From positions 806,001 to 870,000 of the forward strand of contig NZ_FNNJ01000001.1 in NCBI RefSeq assembly GCF_900106565.1: 64,000 bases of DNA, written 5' to 3'. The notes beneath the pieces were generated by a model, which was not told where the DNA came from, did not search any database, and was given only the letters and a program-made list of their open reading frames with translations. This DNA is from Lutibacter oricola (lineage in GTDB: Bacteria; Bacteroidota; Bacteroidia; Flavobacteriales; Flavobacteriaceae). Both the position numbers and the translations under genes were made by a program. How positions within the stretch are numbered: position 1 is the first letter of the stretch; each line of letters begins with the position of its first letter. Shown here in pieces: positions 33,044 through 40,830 of this stretch.

Positions 33044-34597
33044 ATGAAAAATATTTTAACTTTTCTATTTATTTGTTCAATTACATTTTCTTTTGGACAA
33101 GTAGATAAAGAGTCTGCATTGAATAATGTTGATAAATGGGATACCTATACTAACCCAGGAACTGATAATTACTTTTACAATCATTTTAAAAAATATTTAA
33201 CTTCTGAAATAATTTCAAAAGAGAAATTATCTAAATCCAAAAAGAAGATTTATGTTGAATTTAACTTGGTAGATGGAATAGTAGGTAATATTGAAACTAA
33301 CGCTTCAAATAAATTTTTAAAAACCAAGATTAAATATGCATTTAATAAATTAGATTTTAACAAAGTTTCTATTAAAAAGAATAGTGCTTTTCATAAATTC
33401 TCACTTCAGCTAATTGAAAATGTTAATAATAGTGGTGTTTTAAAATGTAGTTCCGTTGTTTTACATGAAACACCTCCAATTTGTATAAATTGTGATAAAC
33501 ATATTGATCTTAAAAGCTATAATCAATGTATAAAAAAGAAACTTCTGCAATACTTAACGGCAAATATTGATAGTGCAAAATTTGCGAATTTAAATTTGAA
33601 AAAAGAGGAACAATATGTACCATTTGCTGTTTTAGGCAATAATAAAAGTGGAGTAAATGCTTATAGAGGAATTGAAATTAAGCTAAATTTTGATAATAAT
33701 GGAAAAGTAAGTACTTCAAACAACGCTGAAAATAACGCTTTAAAAAATGAAATTAATACCATTTTAAATGGTTATAATTACGGCCAAATTTTACCCGCAA
33801 CTTTTAATAATAAACCTGTTGGTTATTCTTATAAGTTATATACTTCTGAAAAAAGATTGTTAGAATCGTGGTTGTATAAAACTTCACCATCTAATAATTT
33901 ATCAAAATATTTTAAAGAGAGAATTCCGCAGTCTTTAATTGATAAAGAAGAAATTGATGATTTTAGAAGTAGTGTTCGCATTAGTTTTTCGTTAGATAAA
34001 AAAGGTAGAATGGAAAGTATATCTTCTACAGCAAAAAATGAAGAATTGAATGAGCAATTAATTAAAGTTTTTAAAAAATATCCTGTAGAAAAACTAAACA
34101 TTCCAACACCTATACATAAGTTAAGCACGTATAGTTTTACTGTAATTGTTGCTAATGATTTTAAAAACAGCATAGAATGTAGCAATTATATTTCTAATAT
34201 GTTGGTTCCTATTGCAAAAGGGTGTGAAAAATCTAAAAGCTTTACTAGTTTAAAAAAATGTTTGCAAGACGCTATAACTTCACATGTAAATAGAAACTTT
34301 AATTCAAATTTGGCTAGAGAGCTGAAATTATCTCCAGGAGTTAAACGAATTTATGTTATGTTTAAAATTAACCACAAAGCAGAAATAGTAGATGTAAAAG
34401 CTAGAGCTCCTCATAAAAAATTAACTGCTGAAGCTATAAGAGTTGTTAAAACAATTGAAATTGTTGCACCAGCTTATCATATGGGTAATGTTGTAGGTAT
34501 TAAATATTCTTTGCCAATTGCTTTTAGAGTTGCTCAAGGAGCAAAAAAAGATCCTTTTAAAGGAATGAATGATGATATAAATAAAAGAAGATATTAA
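33044..34597 (+). CDS. Secreted protein with four tandem TonB-C-like modules
   Basis: I do not recognise a named family. The 517-residue protein has a signal peptide (ending near SFSFGQV) and what appear to be four related modules (about residues 44-124, 138-268, 286-371 and 380-496). Each has a helix, a strand pair of the type KIYVEFNLVDGIVGNIET and a closing strand. Modules 2 and 4 carry the Cys-x11-Cys motif (C150/C162 and C394/C406) that precedes the TonB C-terminal fold in many Bacteroidota proteins. No TonB membrane anchor is present beyond the signal peptide, so it may be a periplasmic adaptor rather than an energy transducer. It lies 27 bp after thyA. Confidence 0.55.
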   Translation: MKNILTFLFICSITFSFGQVDKESALNNVDKWDTYTNPGTDNYFYNHFKKYLTSEIISKEKLSKSKKKIYVEFNLVDGIVGNIETNASNKFLKTKIKYAFNKLDFNKVSIKKNSAFHKFSLQLIENVNNSGVLKCSSVVLHETPPICINCDKHIDLKSYNQCIKKKLLQYLTANIDSAKFANLNLKKEEQYVPFAVLGNNKSGVNAYRGIEIKLNFDNNGKVSTSNNAENNALKNEINTILNGYNYGQILPATFNNKPVGYSYKLYTSEKRLLESWLYKTSPSNNLSKYFKERIPQSLIDKEEIDDFRSSVRISFSLDKKGRMESISSTAKNEELNEQLIKVFKKYPVEKLNIPTPIHKLSTYSFTVIVANDFKNSIECSNYISNMLVPIAKGCEKSKSFTSLKKCLQDAITSHVNRNFNSNLARELKLSPGVKRIYVMFKINHKAEIVDVKARAPHKKLTAEAIRVVKTIEIVAPAYHMGNVVGIKYSLPIAFRVAQGAKKDPFKGMNDDINKRRY

Positions 34598-34629
34598 TTT
34601 ATTATTTTAGCATTATAAAATAATTAAGT

Positions 34630-35040
34630 ATGGCAAATAACGAACATCACGAGTTATATGAAAATGCAAGAAAACGTGTTAAGCAAAAAAAACGTTTGTA
34701 TTTTCATTTTGTATTATTTTTAGTAGGTTCAATATTTTTAATAGTATTAAATAAAGTATTAAATGTTGGTGAGTTGATATTAAAAGACTGGTTTGTTTGG
34801 GCAATTATTTTATGGCTTTTCTTTTGGGTGTTACATTTTGTAAATGTATTTGTTACCAATAAGTTTATGGGTAAAGAGTGGGAGCGTATTCAAACAGATA
34901 AGTTAGTTTTAAAACAAGAATTGAAAATTGCTAAAATGGAAAAAGCTATTGCAAAAGAGGCGCAAATTAAAGCAGAAAGCGAACAATTTGCTGCAGAAGT
35001 AAAGGAAAGCGAGAATCCACAAATTAATAAAGAAAATTAA
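34630..35040 (+). CDS. 2TM domain protein
   Basis: The 136-residue protein fits the 2TM domain family: a short basic N terminus (ENARKRVKQKKRLYFHF), two membrane helices (about residues 25-42 and 55-73), a basic linker (VTNKFMGKEWERI) and a long charged C-terminal helix. In some Bacteroidota the domain is attached to LytTR-type sensor proteins, but here it stands alone. Function is unknown. Its stop codon overlaps the folA start by one base (TAATG), so translation of the two is probably coupled. Confidence 0.8.
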   Translation: MANNEHHELYENARKRVKQKKRLYFHFVLFLVGSIFLIVLNKVLNVGELILKDWFVWAIILWLFFWVLHFVNVFVTNKFMGKEWERIQTDKLVLKQELKIAKMEKAIAKEAQIKAESEQFAAEVKESENPQINKEN

Positions 35041-35534
35041 TGATAACAATTATAGCAGCAATTGCAAATAATAATGCTTTAGGTAAAGACAATAAATTAA
35101 TTTGGCATTTACCAGCAGATTTAAAAAGGTTTAAACAAGTTACATCTAAACACCATGTTATAATGGGTAGAAAAACTTACGAATCTTTGGGTAGACCACT
35201 ACCAAATAGAGTAAACATAGTTATTACAAGAAATAAAAAATATAAAGCAGAAGGTTGTGTAATTGTGCATTCTTTGGCTGAAGCTATTGAAGCAGCCAAG
35301 GCTGATGAGAATCCTTTTATTTTGGGTGGAGCAGAAATTTATAAGCAAGCCCTAGAAGTTGCAGATAAGTTAGATTTAACTTTTGTACATCATACATTTG
35401 ATGCTGATGCTTTTTTTCCAGAAATTGATATGCAAGTTTGGGAAGAAAGTAGTAGAGAATTTTACAATGCAGATGAAAAAAATGAGTATGCATTTAGTTT
35501 TGTTACTTTTTTAAGAAAAAAAAATGAGGCTTAA
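35040..35534 (+). CDS. folA: Dihydrofolate reductase
   Basis: FolA reduces dihydrofolate to tetrahydrofolate with NADPH, closing the thymidylate cycle begun by ThyA. The 164-residue protein has IIAAIANNNALGKDNKLIWHLPADLKRF split over the N-terminal strand and helix, with the catalytic acid in LPADL, the MGRKTYESLGRPLPNR nucleotide segment, VITRN, and the GGAEIYKQAL loop. The sequence is typical of chromosomal enzymes rather than plasmid trimethoprim-resistance types. It overlaps the 2TM gene by one base and its stop codon lies within an imperfect terminator hairpin. Confidence 0.96.
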   Translation: MITIIAAIANNNALGKDNKLIWHLPADLKRFKQVTSKHHVIMGRKTYESLGRPLPNRVNIVITRNKKYKAEGCVIVHSLAEAIEAAKADENPFILGGAEIYKQALEVADKLDLTFVHHTFDADAFFPEIDMQVWEESSREFYNADEKNEYAFSFVTFLRKKNEA

Positions 35535-35552
35535 TTAAAAGCCCCATTTTAT
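35521..35552 (+). terminator. Terminator after folA
   Basis: AAAATG-A-GGCTT (35521-35532) pairs with AAGCC-C-CATTTT (35539-35550), with one internal mismatch and a 6-base loop. The hairpin overlaps the folA stop codon. Confidence 0.6.
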
Positions 35553-35575
35553 CTAAACTTAAAATAATACAACAA

Positions 35576-36166
35576 TTATATTTTTATATTTTCAATAAAT
35601 GTTTTTCCGTTAGTTGTTAAATAGATTTTGTAATCACCATTAGGTACTTCAACAAAACTTAGTATACGTTTTAAATCTATACCTCCTTTTAGAGTTTCAG
35701 TATGAAGTAATTCACTTTTGTCGTCATAAACTTCAATTTTTAAAGGTTCGTTGTTTAAAGCTAGTTTTGTAATGGTAACGTTTTTATCTTTTGTTAAAGT
35801 AACAGGTTTGTAAATAACCGTATTTATATCACTTTTAAACTCAACGCTTTCTTCTGTTACTTCAAAAGTTAAATATTTAACTTTAGTTTCACCTGTTACC
35901 TCGAACCTATAAGTTCCTAGAGGTAGTGTGTTTAAGTCGAATTTTTTTGAGTAATATGTTCCTTGGAAATTTTCTGAATGTAAAATAACGTTTAACATGT
36001 CTTTGACTTGTACTTCAATAGCTCCATCATAATTATTTAATGTAAATTGAATTAGTTTAGAATTTAATTCTGTCGCTTTTACATTAAAATCGCTTTCATT
36101 TGCCTTACCTACTAAGCCAGTAACCATTACTGCCATTAGTACTACTTTTTTAATTAGTGCTTTCAT
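35576..36166 (-). CDS. Small secreted protein of unknown function
   Basis: I chose the ATG at 36166, which gives a good signal peptide (MKALIKKVVLMAVMVTGLVGKA) and a leader of about 25 bases from the matched promoter. The 196-residue protein looks all-beta, with two similar halves: LPLGTYRFEVTGETKVKYLTF in the first and VPNGDYKIYLTTNGKTFIENI at the end. The pattern of a glycine/asparagine turn, Y-x-F/I and a closing strand resembles the secretion-signal-like sandwich modules of Bacteroidota proteins. I do not recognise a family with an assigned activity. It is a single-gene unit, divergent from the AraC-type regulator. Confidence 0.65.
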   Translation of the reverse strand: MKALIKKVVLMAVMVTGLVGKANESDFNVKATELNSKLIQFTLNNYDGAIEVQVKDMLNVILHSENFQGTYYSKKFDLNTLPLGTYRFEVTGETKVKYLTFEVTEESVEFKSDINTVIYKPVTLTKDKNVTITKLALNNEPLKIEVYDDKSELLHTETLKGGIDLKRILSFVEVPNGDYKIYLTTNGKTFIENIKI

Positions 36167-36193
36167 AATATTGTTTTTTAAACTATTATGGTA

Positions 36194-36201
36194 CAAATGT
36201 A
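36194..36201 (-). promoter_or_regulatory. -7 element of the secreted-protein gene
   Basis: The minus strand reads TACATTTG, an exact TAnnTTTG match, 28 bp upstream of the chosen start. The -33 region is weak. Confidence 0.5.
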
Positions 36202-36340
36202 AGAGCGATTTTTATTCTAAAATACCTCTCTTTTTTCTATTTTATATGCTTAATTACCATTGTAACGTATGTTAATTTAACGTTAAGTTAAAATAGAACA
36301 TAAAAATGAAAAAAACAGATAGAATCATCAATTTTTTTAT

Positions 36341-36348
36341 TAATTTTG
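36341..36348 (+). promoter_or_regulatory. -7 element of the AraC-type gene
   Basis: TAATTTTG matches TAnnTTTG exactly, 19 bp before the ATG at 36367. No TTG is found at the usual distance. GTTAA units occur at 36271, 36282 and 36287, upstream of it. Confidence 0.42.
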
Positions 36349-36366
36349 TTGTAAATAATAAATTGT

Positions 36367-37245
36367 ATGAAAAATACGAAACCAACTTTTAAAAAAATAA
36401 ATCCTGAATTTGGAAGTTCTTTAGCTGTTAGGCAGCATACTGAAAAAATAGAGGGAGATTTACCTTTTTGGCACTTTCACCCGGAGCTAGAACTTATATA
36501 TGTAAATAAAGCAAAAGGAAAAAGGCATATAGGTAGCCATTTATCTTATTTTAATAACAGTCAGTTATTATTATTAGGTGCAAATTTACCCCATAGTGGT
36601 TTTACAGATAGATTTACAACTAATGGATCTGAAACAATTATACAATTTAAAGAAGATTTTTTAGGTGAAGAGTTTTTAAATAAGCCAGAACTACTTTCTA
36701 TTAAAAACTTATTTGAACGAGCAAAAAAAGGTTTGCTATTTTCTGTTGAAGCAAAAAAAGTAATTGGGCCAAAAATTGTAGAGCTTAAAAAGTTCGAAGG
36801 ATTGGAACGAATTATTAAGTTTTTAGAAGTTTTAAAAGATTTAGCTCAAACACCACATTATACATTATTAAATGTAGATGGGTTTGCTTTTGAAGTAGAA
36901 CCGCAAGACAATAAAAAGATAGATATTGTTTTTGGGCATGTGAGTAAAAACTTTAAACAACCAATTCCTTTAGATGAAATTGCAGAAAAGGTTAGTATGA
37001 CGGTTCCTGCATTTTGTAGATACTTTAAAAAAGCAACGGGAAAAACATTTACTCAATTTGTAAATGAATTTAGAATTGTGCACGCAACCAAATTATTAGC
37101 AGAAAACCCAACAAGTATTACAGATATTTGTTTTGAAAGCGGATTTAATAATTTTTCGCATTTTAACAAGTTGTTTAAAAAATTTACAGGTAAAAGTCCT
37201 TTAAAGTATAGGAACGAGATGAAACAATTGCTTTCGCATAAATAA
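36367..37245 (+). CDS. AraC-family transcriptional regulator with cupin sensor domain
   Basis: The 292-residue protein has an N-terminal cupin domain (about residues 15-120, with LPFWHFHPELELIYV supplying the histidine/glutamate cluster). A C-terminal pair of helix-turn-helix motifs covers about 190-288, with PLDEIAEKVSMTVPAFCRYFKKATGKTF split over the first HTH and FESGFNNFSHFNKLFKKFTG in the second, ending in the family-typical SPLKYR. In Bacteroidota such regulators commonly respond to sugars or aromatic compounds, but no catabolic gene is adjacent, so the ligand and targets are unknown. A terminator follows 25 bp after the stop codon. Confidence 0.9.
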   Translation: MKNTKPTFKKINPEFGSSLAVRQHTEKIEGDLPFWHFHPELELIYVNKAKGKRHIGSHLSYFNNSQLLLLGANLPHSGFTDRFTTNGSETIIQFKEDFLGEEFLNKPELLSIKNLFERAKKGLLFSVEAKKVIGPKIVELKKFEGLERIIKFLEVLKDLAQTPHYTLLNVDGFAFEVEPQDNKKIDIVFGHVSKNFKQPIPLDEIAEKVSMTVPAFCRYFKKATGKTFTQFVNEFRIVHATKLLAENPTSITDICFESGFNNFSHFNKLFKKFTGKSPLKYRNEMKQLLSHK

Positions 37246-37506
37246 TAAGTCTTAAAATATAACGCAAAAAAAAATGAGATCGAAAGATCTCATTTTTAAG
37301 TTAACCAAATATCTAAAAAGTACCAGTGCTCAATTGCTACTTAATAAGATTGTAAATATCTTAACCTCAATTATTACATTACAAATGTACGGCAAGAGCA
37401 AATATAATAGCTCATCATTATTTACAGGTTTGTGTTCTATTTTATCATTAACGAAAACGTTATCGTTAATTAAATGTTAATTTAACATACTAAATTGTTA
37501 AATTAA
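37246..37506 (-). ncRNA. Non-coding region: long sppA 3' UTR or small RNA candidate
   Basis: No credible gene is present in these 261 bases. The terminator at 37266-37297 has its longest T run on the minus strand, so it best serves transcription arriving from the right. That transcript is either an unusually long sppA 3' UTR (about 235 bases) or a separate RNA. A minus-strand TACATTTG at about 37383-37390 could start an RNA of about 110 bases. A small hairpin TAAGAT/ATCTTA lies at about 37345-37363. Confidence 0.3.
37266..37297. terminator. Bidirectional terminator with GAAA/TTTC loop
   Basis: ATGAGATC (37274-37281) and GATCTCAT (37286-37293) enclose GAAA, flanked by nine A and five T. The T run is longer on the minus strand. 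Confidence 0.88.
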
Positions 37507-39261
37507 CTACTTAATTTCTAAAATATAAGGAAGTCTAGCTTGTACTCCTTTTAAATTTGAAATTTGTTTTATGTTTTTATAAATCTTATAGTTTTCTTCT
37601 CCAAGTTCTTCTTTTAAAATATCTTCTTTAGCTTTTGAAAAAGGGAAAGAGCTAAACTTTTCTTCGAAATCTACTTTGTAGCTTGGGTAGTTTCTTACTT
37701 TATAATCTGTTGTTTCTGCTAATTCAGCCGCATATGCTATTGCATCATCTAAATTACCTAACTCATCAACAAGGCCAACTTTTAGAGCTTCGGTACCACT
37801 CCAAACTCTACCTTGAGCTATTTCATCAACTTCTTCAACAGTCATATTTCTACCATTAGCAACTCTGGTTAAAAAGGTAGTGTAAATTTGTTCAACACCT
37901 TCTTTAGTAACTGCTCTAAATTCTTCGGTCATAGGTTCAAATACACTATAGCTTGGCGATTTATTTGTACTTACTTGTTCTGCATTTATACCAATATTAC
38001 CAGCTAATTCGCTAATATTAGGAATTGTACCAAAAACACCAATAGATCCTGTAATTGTTGTTGGTTCAGCAAAAATTTTATCTGCATTACAAGCAATATA
38101 ATAACCTCCAGATGCTGCAACATTACCCATAGATACTACAAGTGGTAAAGAATCGGAAGTAATTTCAAGTTCTCGCCACATTAATTCGCTGGCAAGAGCA
38201 CTACCTCCAGGAGAGTTAACTCTTAACACAATAGCTTTTACCTTTTTGTTTTTTCTAGCTTTTTTAAGAGCGTTTATAATTAAATCTTGTCCAATTTTTT
38301 CTTCATCACCTTTTCCGTAAATAATTTCACCTTGTGCATAAATAACAGCAATTTTATCAGATCCTGTTGAAGAAATTCTTCCTTTACCTGTAGATATGTA
38401 GCTTTCAATATCAATGGTGTTTAAAGTATCGTCGTTTTCAATACCAACTAAAGATTTTAACGTGCTCACATATTCATCAAAATAAATGGCTTTGTCAACT
38501 AAGTTGTTTTCAATTGCTAAATCTGCATTTCTTCCTAATAAATTATCTGCAATTGTATTTAATTTTTCTGTTGAAATATTTCTACTTTCCGCAATATCAT
38601 CAATCAATTCATTCCAAATTGAGTTTAAAAAAGCTAAAGTTTGAGCTCTATTTGCTTCACTCATTTCATTGTACAAATATGGTTCAACAGCACTTTTGTA
38701 TTTTCCGTGGCGAATAACCTCCATTTTCATACCTGTTTTATCTTGAAAATCTTTGTAATAAAGTACTTCTCCAGATAAACCTTTAAAATCTACAGCTCCA
38801 ATTGGATTTACATAAATAGAATCTGCAACAGAACTTAAGTAATAAGATTTTTGGTCGTAAACATCTGCATAAGCATAAATAAATTTACCCGATTCTTTAA
38901 AGTCTACCAATTTGTCTCTCAAAGTTTGCGTTTGGGCAACTCCAGCGTTTATACCTAAAGTATGTATGTTTATACCTTTAATGTTTTCGTCTGTTTTTGC
39001 ATTTTCAATAGCGTTAAGTAGTTGGTTCAAACCTACCTTTTTATCACTCATTTTAAAAATTTGTTCAAAAGGATCATCGCTTTTTGGAGCAAAATCCTTA
39101 ACAATGGTTTTCATTTTTAAATTTAGAATGGAGTTCTTTTTTACGGTTACTTTGTCCGAACTTCCTGATATGGCGGCAATTCCAATAAATAGTACTAAAA
39201 TAAGTCCTAGAGCTATTAACGTACCAAAAATAGCAGCTAGTAAGTTTCTTAAAAATTTCAT
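37507..39261 (-). CDS. sppA: Signal peptide peptidase SppA, 67K type
   Basis: SppA is a membrane-bound serine protease with a Ser/Lys dyad that degrades released signal peptides. The 584-residue protein has one N-terminal membrane helix (about residues 8-29), then two tandem S49 domains as in the long bacterial form. The catalytic serine is in NVAASGGYYIACNAD in the second domain, and the general-base lysine is in RHGKYKSAVEPY in the first. NSPGGSALASELMWREL and GSIGVFGTIPN are also typical. The gene stands alone on its strand between two non-coding regions. Confidence 0.94.
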   Translation of the reverse strand: MKFLRNLLAAIFGTLIALGLILVLFIGIAAISGSSDKVTVKKNSILNLKMKTIVKDFAPKSDDPFEQIFKMSDKKVGLNQLLNAIENAKTDENIKGINIHTLGINAGVAQTQTLRDKLVDFKESGKFIYAYADVYDQKSYYLSSVADSIYVNPIGAVDFKGLSGEVLYYKDFQDKTGMKMEVIRHGKYKSAVEPYLYNEMSEANRAQTLAFLNSIWNELIDDIAESRNISTEKLNTIADNLLGRNADLAIENNLVDKAIYFDEYVSTLKSLVGIENDDTLNTIDIESYISTGKGRISSTGSDKIAVIYAQGEIIYGKGDEEKIGQDLIINALKKARKNKKVKAIVLRVNSPGGSALASELMWRELEITSDSLPLVVSMGNVAASGGYYIACNADKIFAEPTTITGSIGVFGTIPNISELAGNIGINAEQVSTNKSPSYSVFEPMTEEFRAVTKEGVEQIYTTFLTRVANGRNMTVEEVDEIAQGRVWSGTEALKVGLVDELGNLDDAIAYAAELAETTDYKVRNYPSYKVDFEEKFSSFPFSKAKEDILKEELGEENYKIYKNIKQISNLKGVQARLPYILEIK

Positions 39262-39282
39262 ATTAATTTTACTTTTTGAATA

Positions 39283-39326
39283 GACAAATATTTTGTCAAA
39301 TGTTTATAAGTTGAGTAACAAAGATA
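39283..39326 (-). promoter_or_regulatory. Upstream region of sppA: -7 element and small palindrome
   Basis: The minus strand carries TATCTTTG at 39319-39326, an exact -7 match. In the presumed leader lies the palindrome GACAAA-TAT-TTTGTC (39283-39297), which could be an operator or a leader hairpin. No -33 element is evident. Confidence 0.4.
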
Positions 39327-39366
39327 TGTTTTTATCTTATACTTTTCTTTTCTTTGTACCTCGTTT

Positions 39367-40491
39367 ATGCAAATTTTAAGAACCACATATTTATCGCTTG
39401 GAAGTAATCAAGGAAATAAGTTTGAAAACTTACAACTAGCCGTTGATAATATTGGTGAAATTGTTGGTTTAGTTCAAAAAATATCGTGTGTTTATAAAAC
39501 TGCATCTTGGGGTTTTGAAAGTGACAATTTTTATAATATTTGTATTAAAGTTTCTACAAGTTTAAATCCTGAAAATTTACTACTTAAACTTCAAAATATT
39601 GAAAATTTATTGGGTAGAAATAAAAAATCTAAGTCAACATATGAAGCAAGGCCAATAGATATTGATATTTTATTTTTTGAAGATGAAATTATTTTTTCAA
39701 AAGATTTAATTGTGCCTCATAAAGAAATGTTGAAGCGAAAATTTGTAATGATTCCTTTAGCAGAAATTGCTCCAAATTTTATACATCCAATAGAGCATAA
39801 ACGAATTAGTGTTTGTGCCAATGCTTGTGTTGATGATACTGCGATTGAAAAAACTGATTTAAAGCTAGAAAAACCGGTATCTATTTCCGAAAAATACAAT
39901 TACATTGCTATAGAAGGAAATATTGGGGCAGGTAAAACCACATTATCTAAAATGATTTCTGAGCAATTTAATGCGAAGGTAATTCTAGAGCGTTTTGCTG
40001 ATAATCCTTTTTTACCAAAGTATTATAAAGATATGGAGCGTTATGCTTTTCCGTTGGAAATGAGTTTTTTAGCAGATAGATATCAGCAACTTTCTGATGA
40101 TTTAGGACAATTCGATTTGTTTAAAAACTTTATTGTGTCTGACTATTATATTTTTAAGTCGTTAATTTTTGCACAGGTTTCCTTAGCTAAAGAAGAGTAT
40201 TTACTGTATCGTAGAATGTTTGATATTATGTATAAGGAGATTTCTAAACCAGATTTGTACATTTATTTATACCAAAACACTCCTCGATTACTCGAAAATA
40301 TTAAGAAAAGAGGTAGAGATTATGAGCAAAACATAGCAGCAGAATATCTAGATAAAATTCATAACGGTTATGTAGGCTTTATAAAAACACAAGAGAGTTT
40401 AAACTCTTTAATTATAGATGTTTCAGATAAAGATTTTGTAAATAATCCAGAAGATTATAAAGAAATTATTGACGCAATAAAAAAGGCGTAA
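39367..40491 (+). CDS. folK: FolK-deoxynucleoside kinase fusion protein
   Basis: Two enzymes are joined in one 374-residue protein. Residues about 1-160 are HPPK (FolK), which pyrophosphorylates 6-hydroxymethyl-dihydropterin in folate synthesis: YLSLGSNQGNK, ARPIDIDILFFEDE and VPHKEMLKRKFVMIPLAEI are its signatures. Residues about 178-374 are a deoxynucleoside kinase with the P-loop GNIGAGKTT (184-192), ERFADNPFLPKYY and the LID segment KKRGRDYEQNI. A linker of about 20 residues joins them. I recall this arrangement from other Bacteroidota. The gene converges on gldC with no intervening base, and a second, unfused kinase lies at 20771-21385. Confidence 0.92.
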   Translation: MQILRTTYLSLGSNQGNKFENLQLAVDNIGEIVGLVQKISCVYKTASWGFESDNFYNICIKVSTSLNPENLLLKLQNIENLLGRNKKSKSTYEARPIDIDILFFEDEIIFSKDLIVPHKEMLKRKFVMIPLAEIAPNFIHPIEHKRISVCANACVDDTAIEKTDLKLEKPVSISEKYNYIAIEGNIGAGKTTLSKMISEQFNAKVILERFADNPFLPKYYKDMERYAFPLEMSFLADRYQQLSDDLGQFDLFKNFIVSDYYIFKSLIFAQVSLAKEEYLLYRRMFDIMYKEISKPDLYIYLYQNTPRLLENIKKRGRDYEQNIAAEYLDKIHNGYVGFIKTQESLNSLIIDVSDKDFVNNPEDYKEIIDAIKKA

Positions 40492-40830
40492 TTATTTTTT
40501 TATCAACTCTAATTTTTCTGCAAAATAGTCGCAAAAATCTCGCATAGTTGCACCCATTTTATTGTCGTTTGTTGCCATTTCAAAGGAGTTTGCCATAGAA
40601 ACCAATGTTTGGTGGTAAAACTTTTTCATTTCATCTAAAGGCATATCTTTAGTCCATAAATCCATTCTAAGAGTATCTTTAGTTTTCGGATCCCAAACAG
40701 AAATCATTAAAGCTTTTGCTTCAGCATCTTTTATTGTTCCGTCATCTGCAGACCAATGCATTTCTTCAGGAACCTTGTTTTCGTCTAAGCCTACTGTAAA
40801 TTCAATTTTAGATTTTTGTGATATAGCCAT
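40492..40830 (-). CDS. gldC: Gliding motility protein GldC
   Basis: GldC is a small protein that, with GldB, is needed for normal gliding in Flavobacterium. The 112-residue protein has the conserved start KIEFTVGLDENKVPEEMHW and the helix MPLDEMKKFYHQTLVSMANSFE (shown here across its span), with a C-terminal FCDYFAEKLELI. It has no signal peptide or membrane segment, so it is cytoplasmic or peripheral. Its ATG overlaps the gldB stop codon by one base (TAATG), indicating coupled translation. It converges with the FolK-dNK gene at adjacent bases, leaving no room for a separate terminator. Confidence 0.93.
   Translation of the reverse strand: MAISQKSKIEFTVGLDENKVPEEMHWSADDGTIKDAEAKALMISVWDPKTKDTLRMDLWTKDMPLDEMKKFYHQTLVSMANSFEMATNDNKMGATMRDFCDYFAEKLELIKK

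Noticed and set aside
33829-34185. 118-residue minus-strand open frame inside the TonB-C-like gene
   Set aside because: It is antisense to a gene with a signal peptide and a repeated module structure; no independent evidence.
37274-37480. 68-residue open frame after the AraC gene
   Set aside because: It begins inside a strong terminator hairpin and has no promoter or family resemblance.
38912-39283. 123-residue plus-strand open frame opposite the start of sppA
   Set aside because: It mirrors the sppA coding frame, lacks a promoter and has no recognisable domain.
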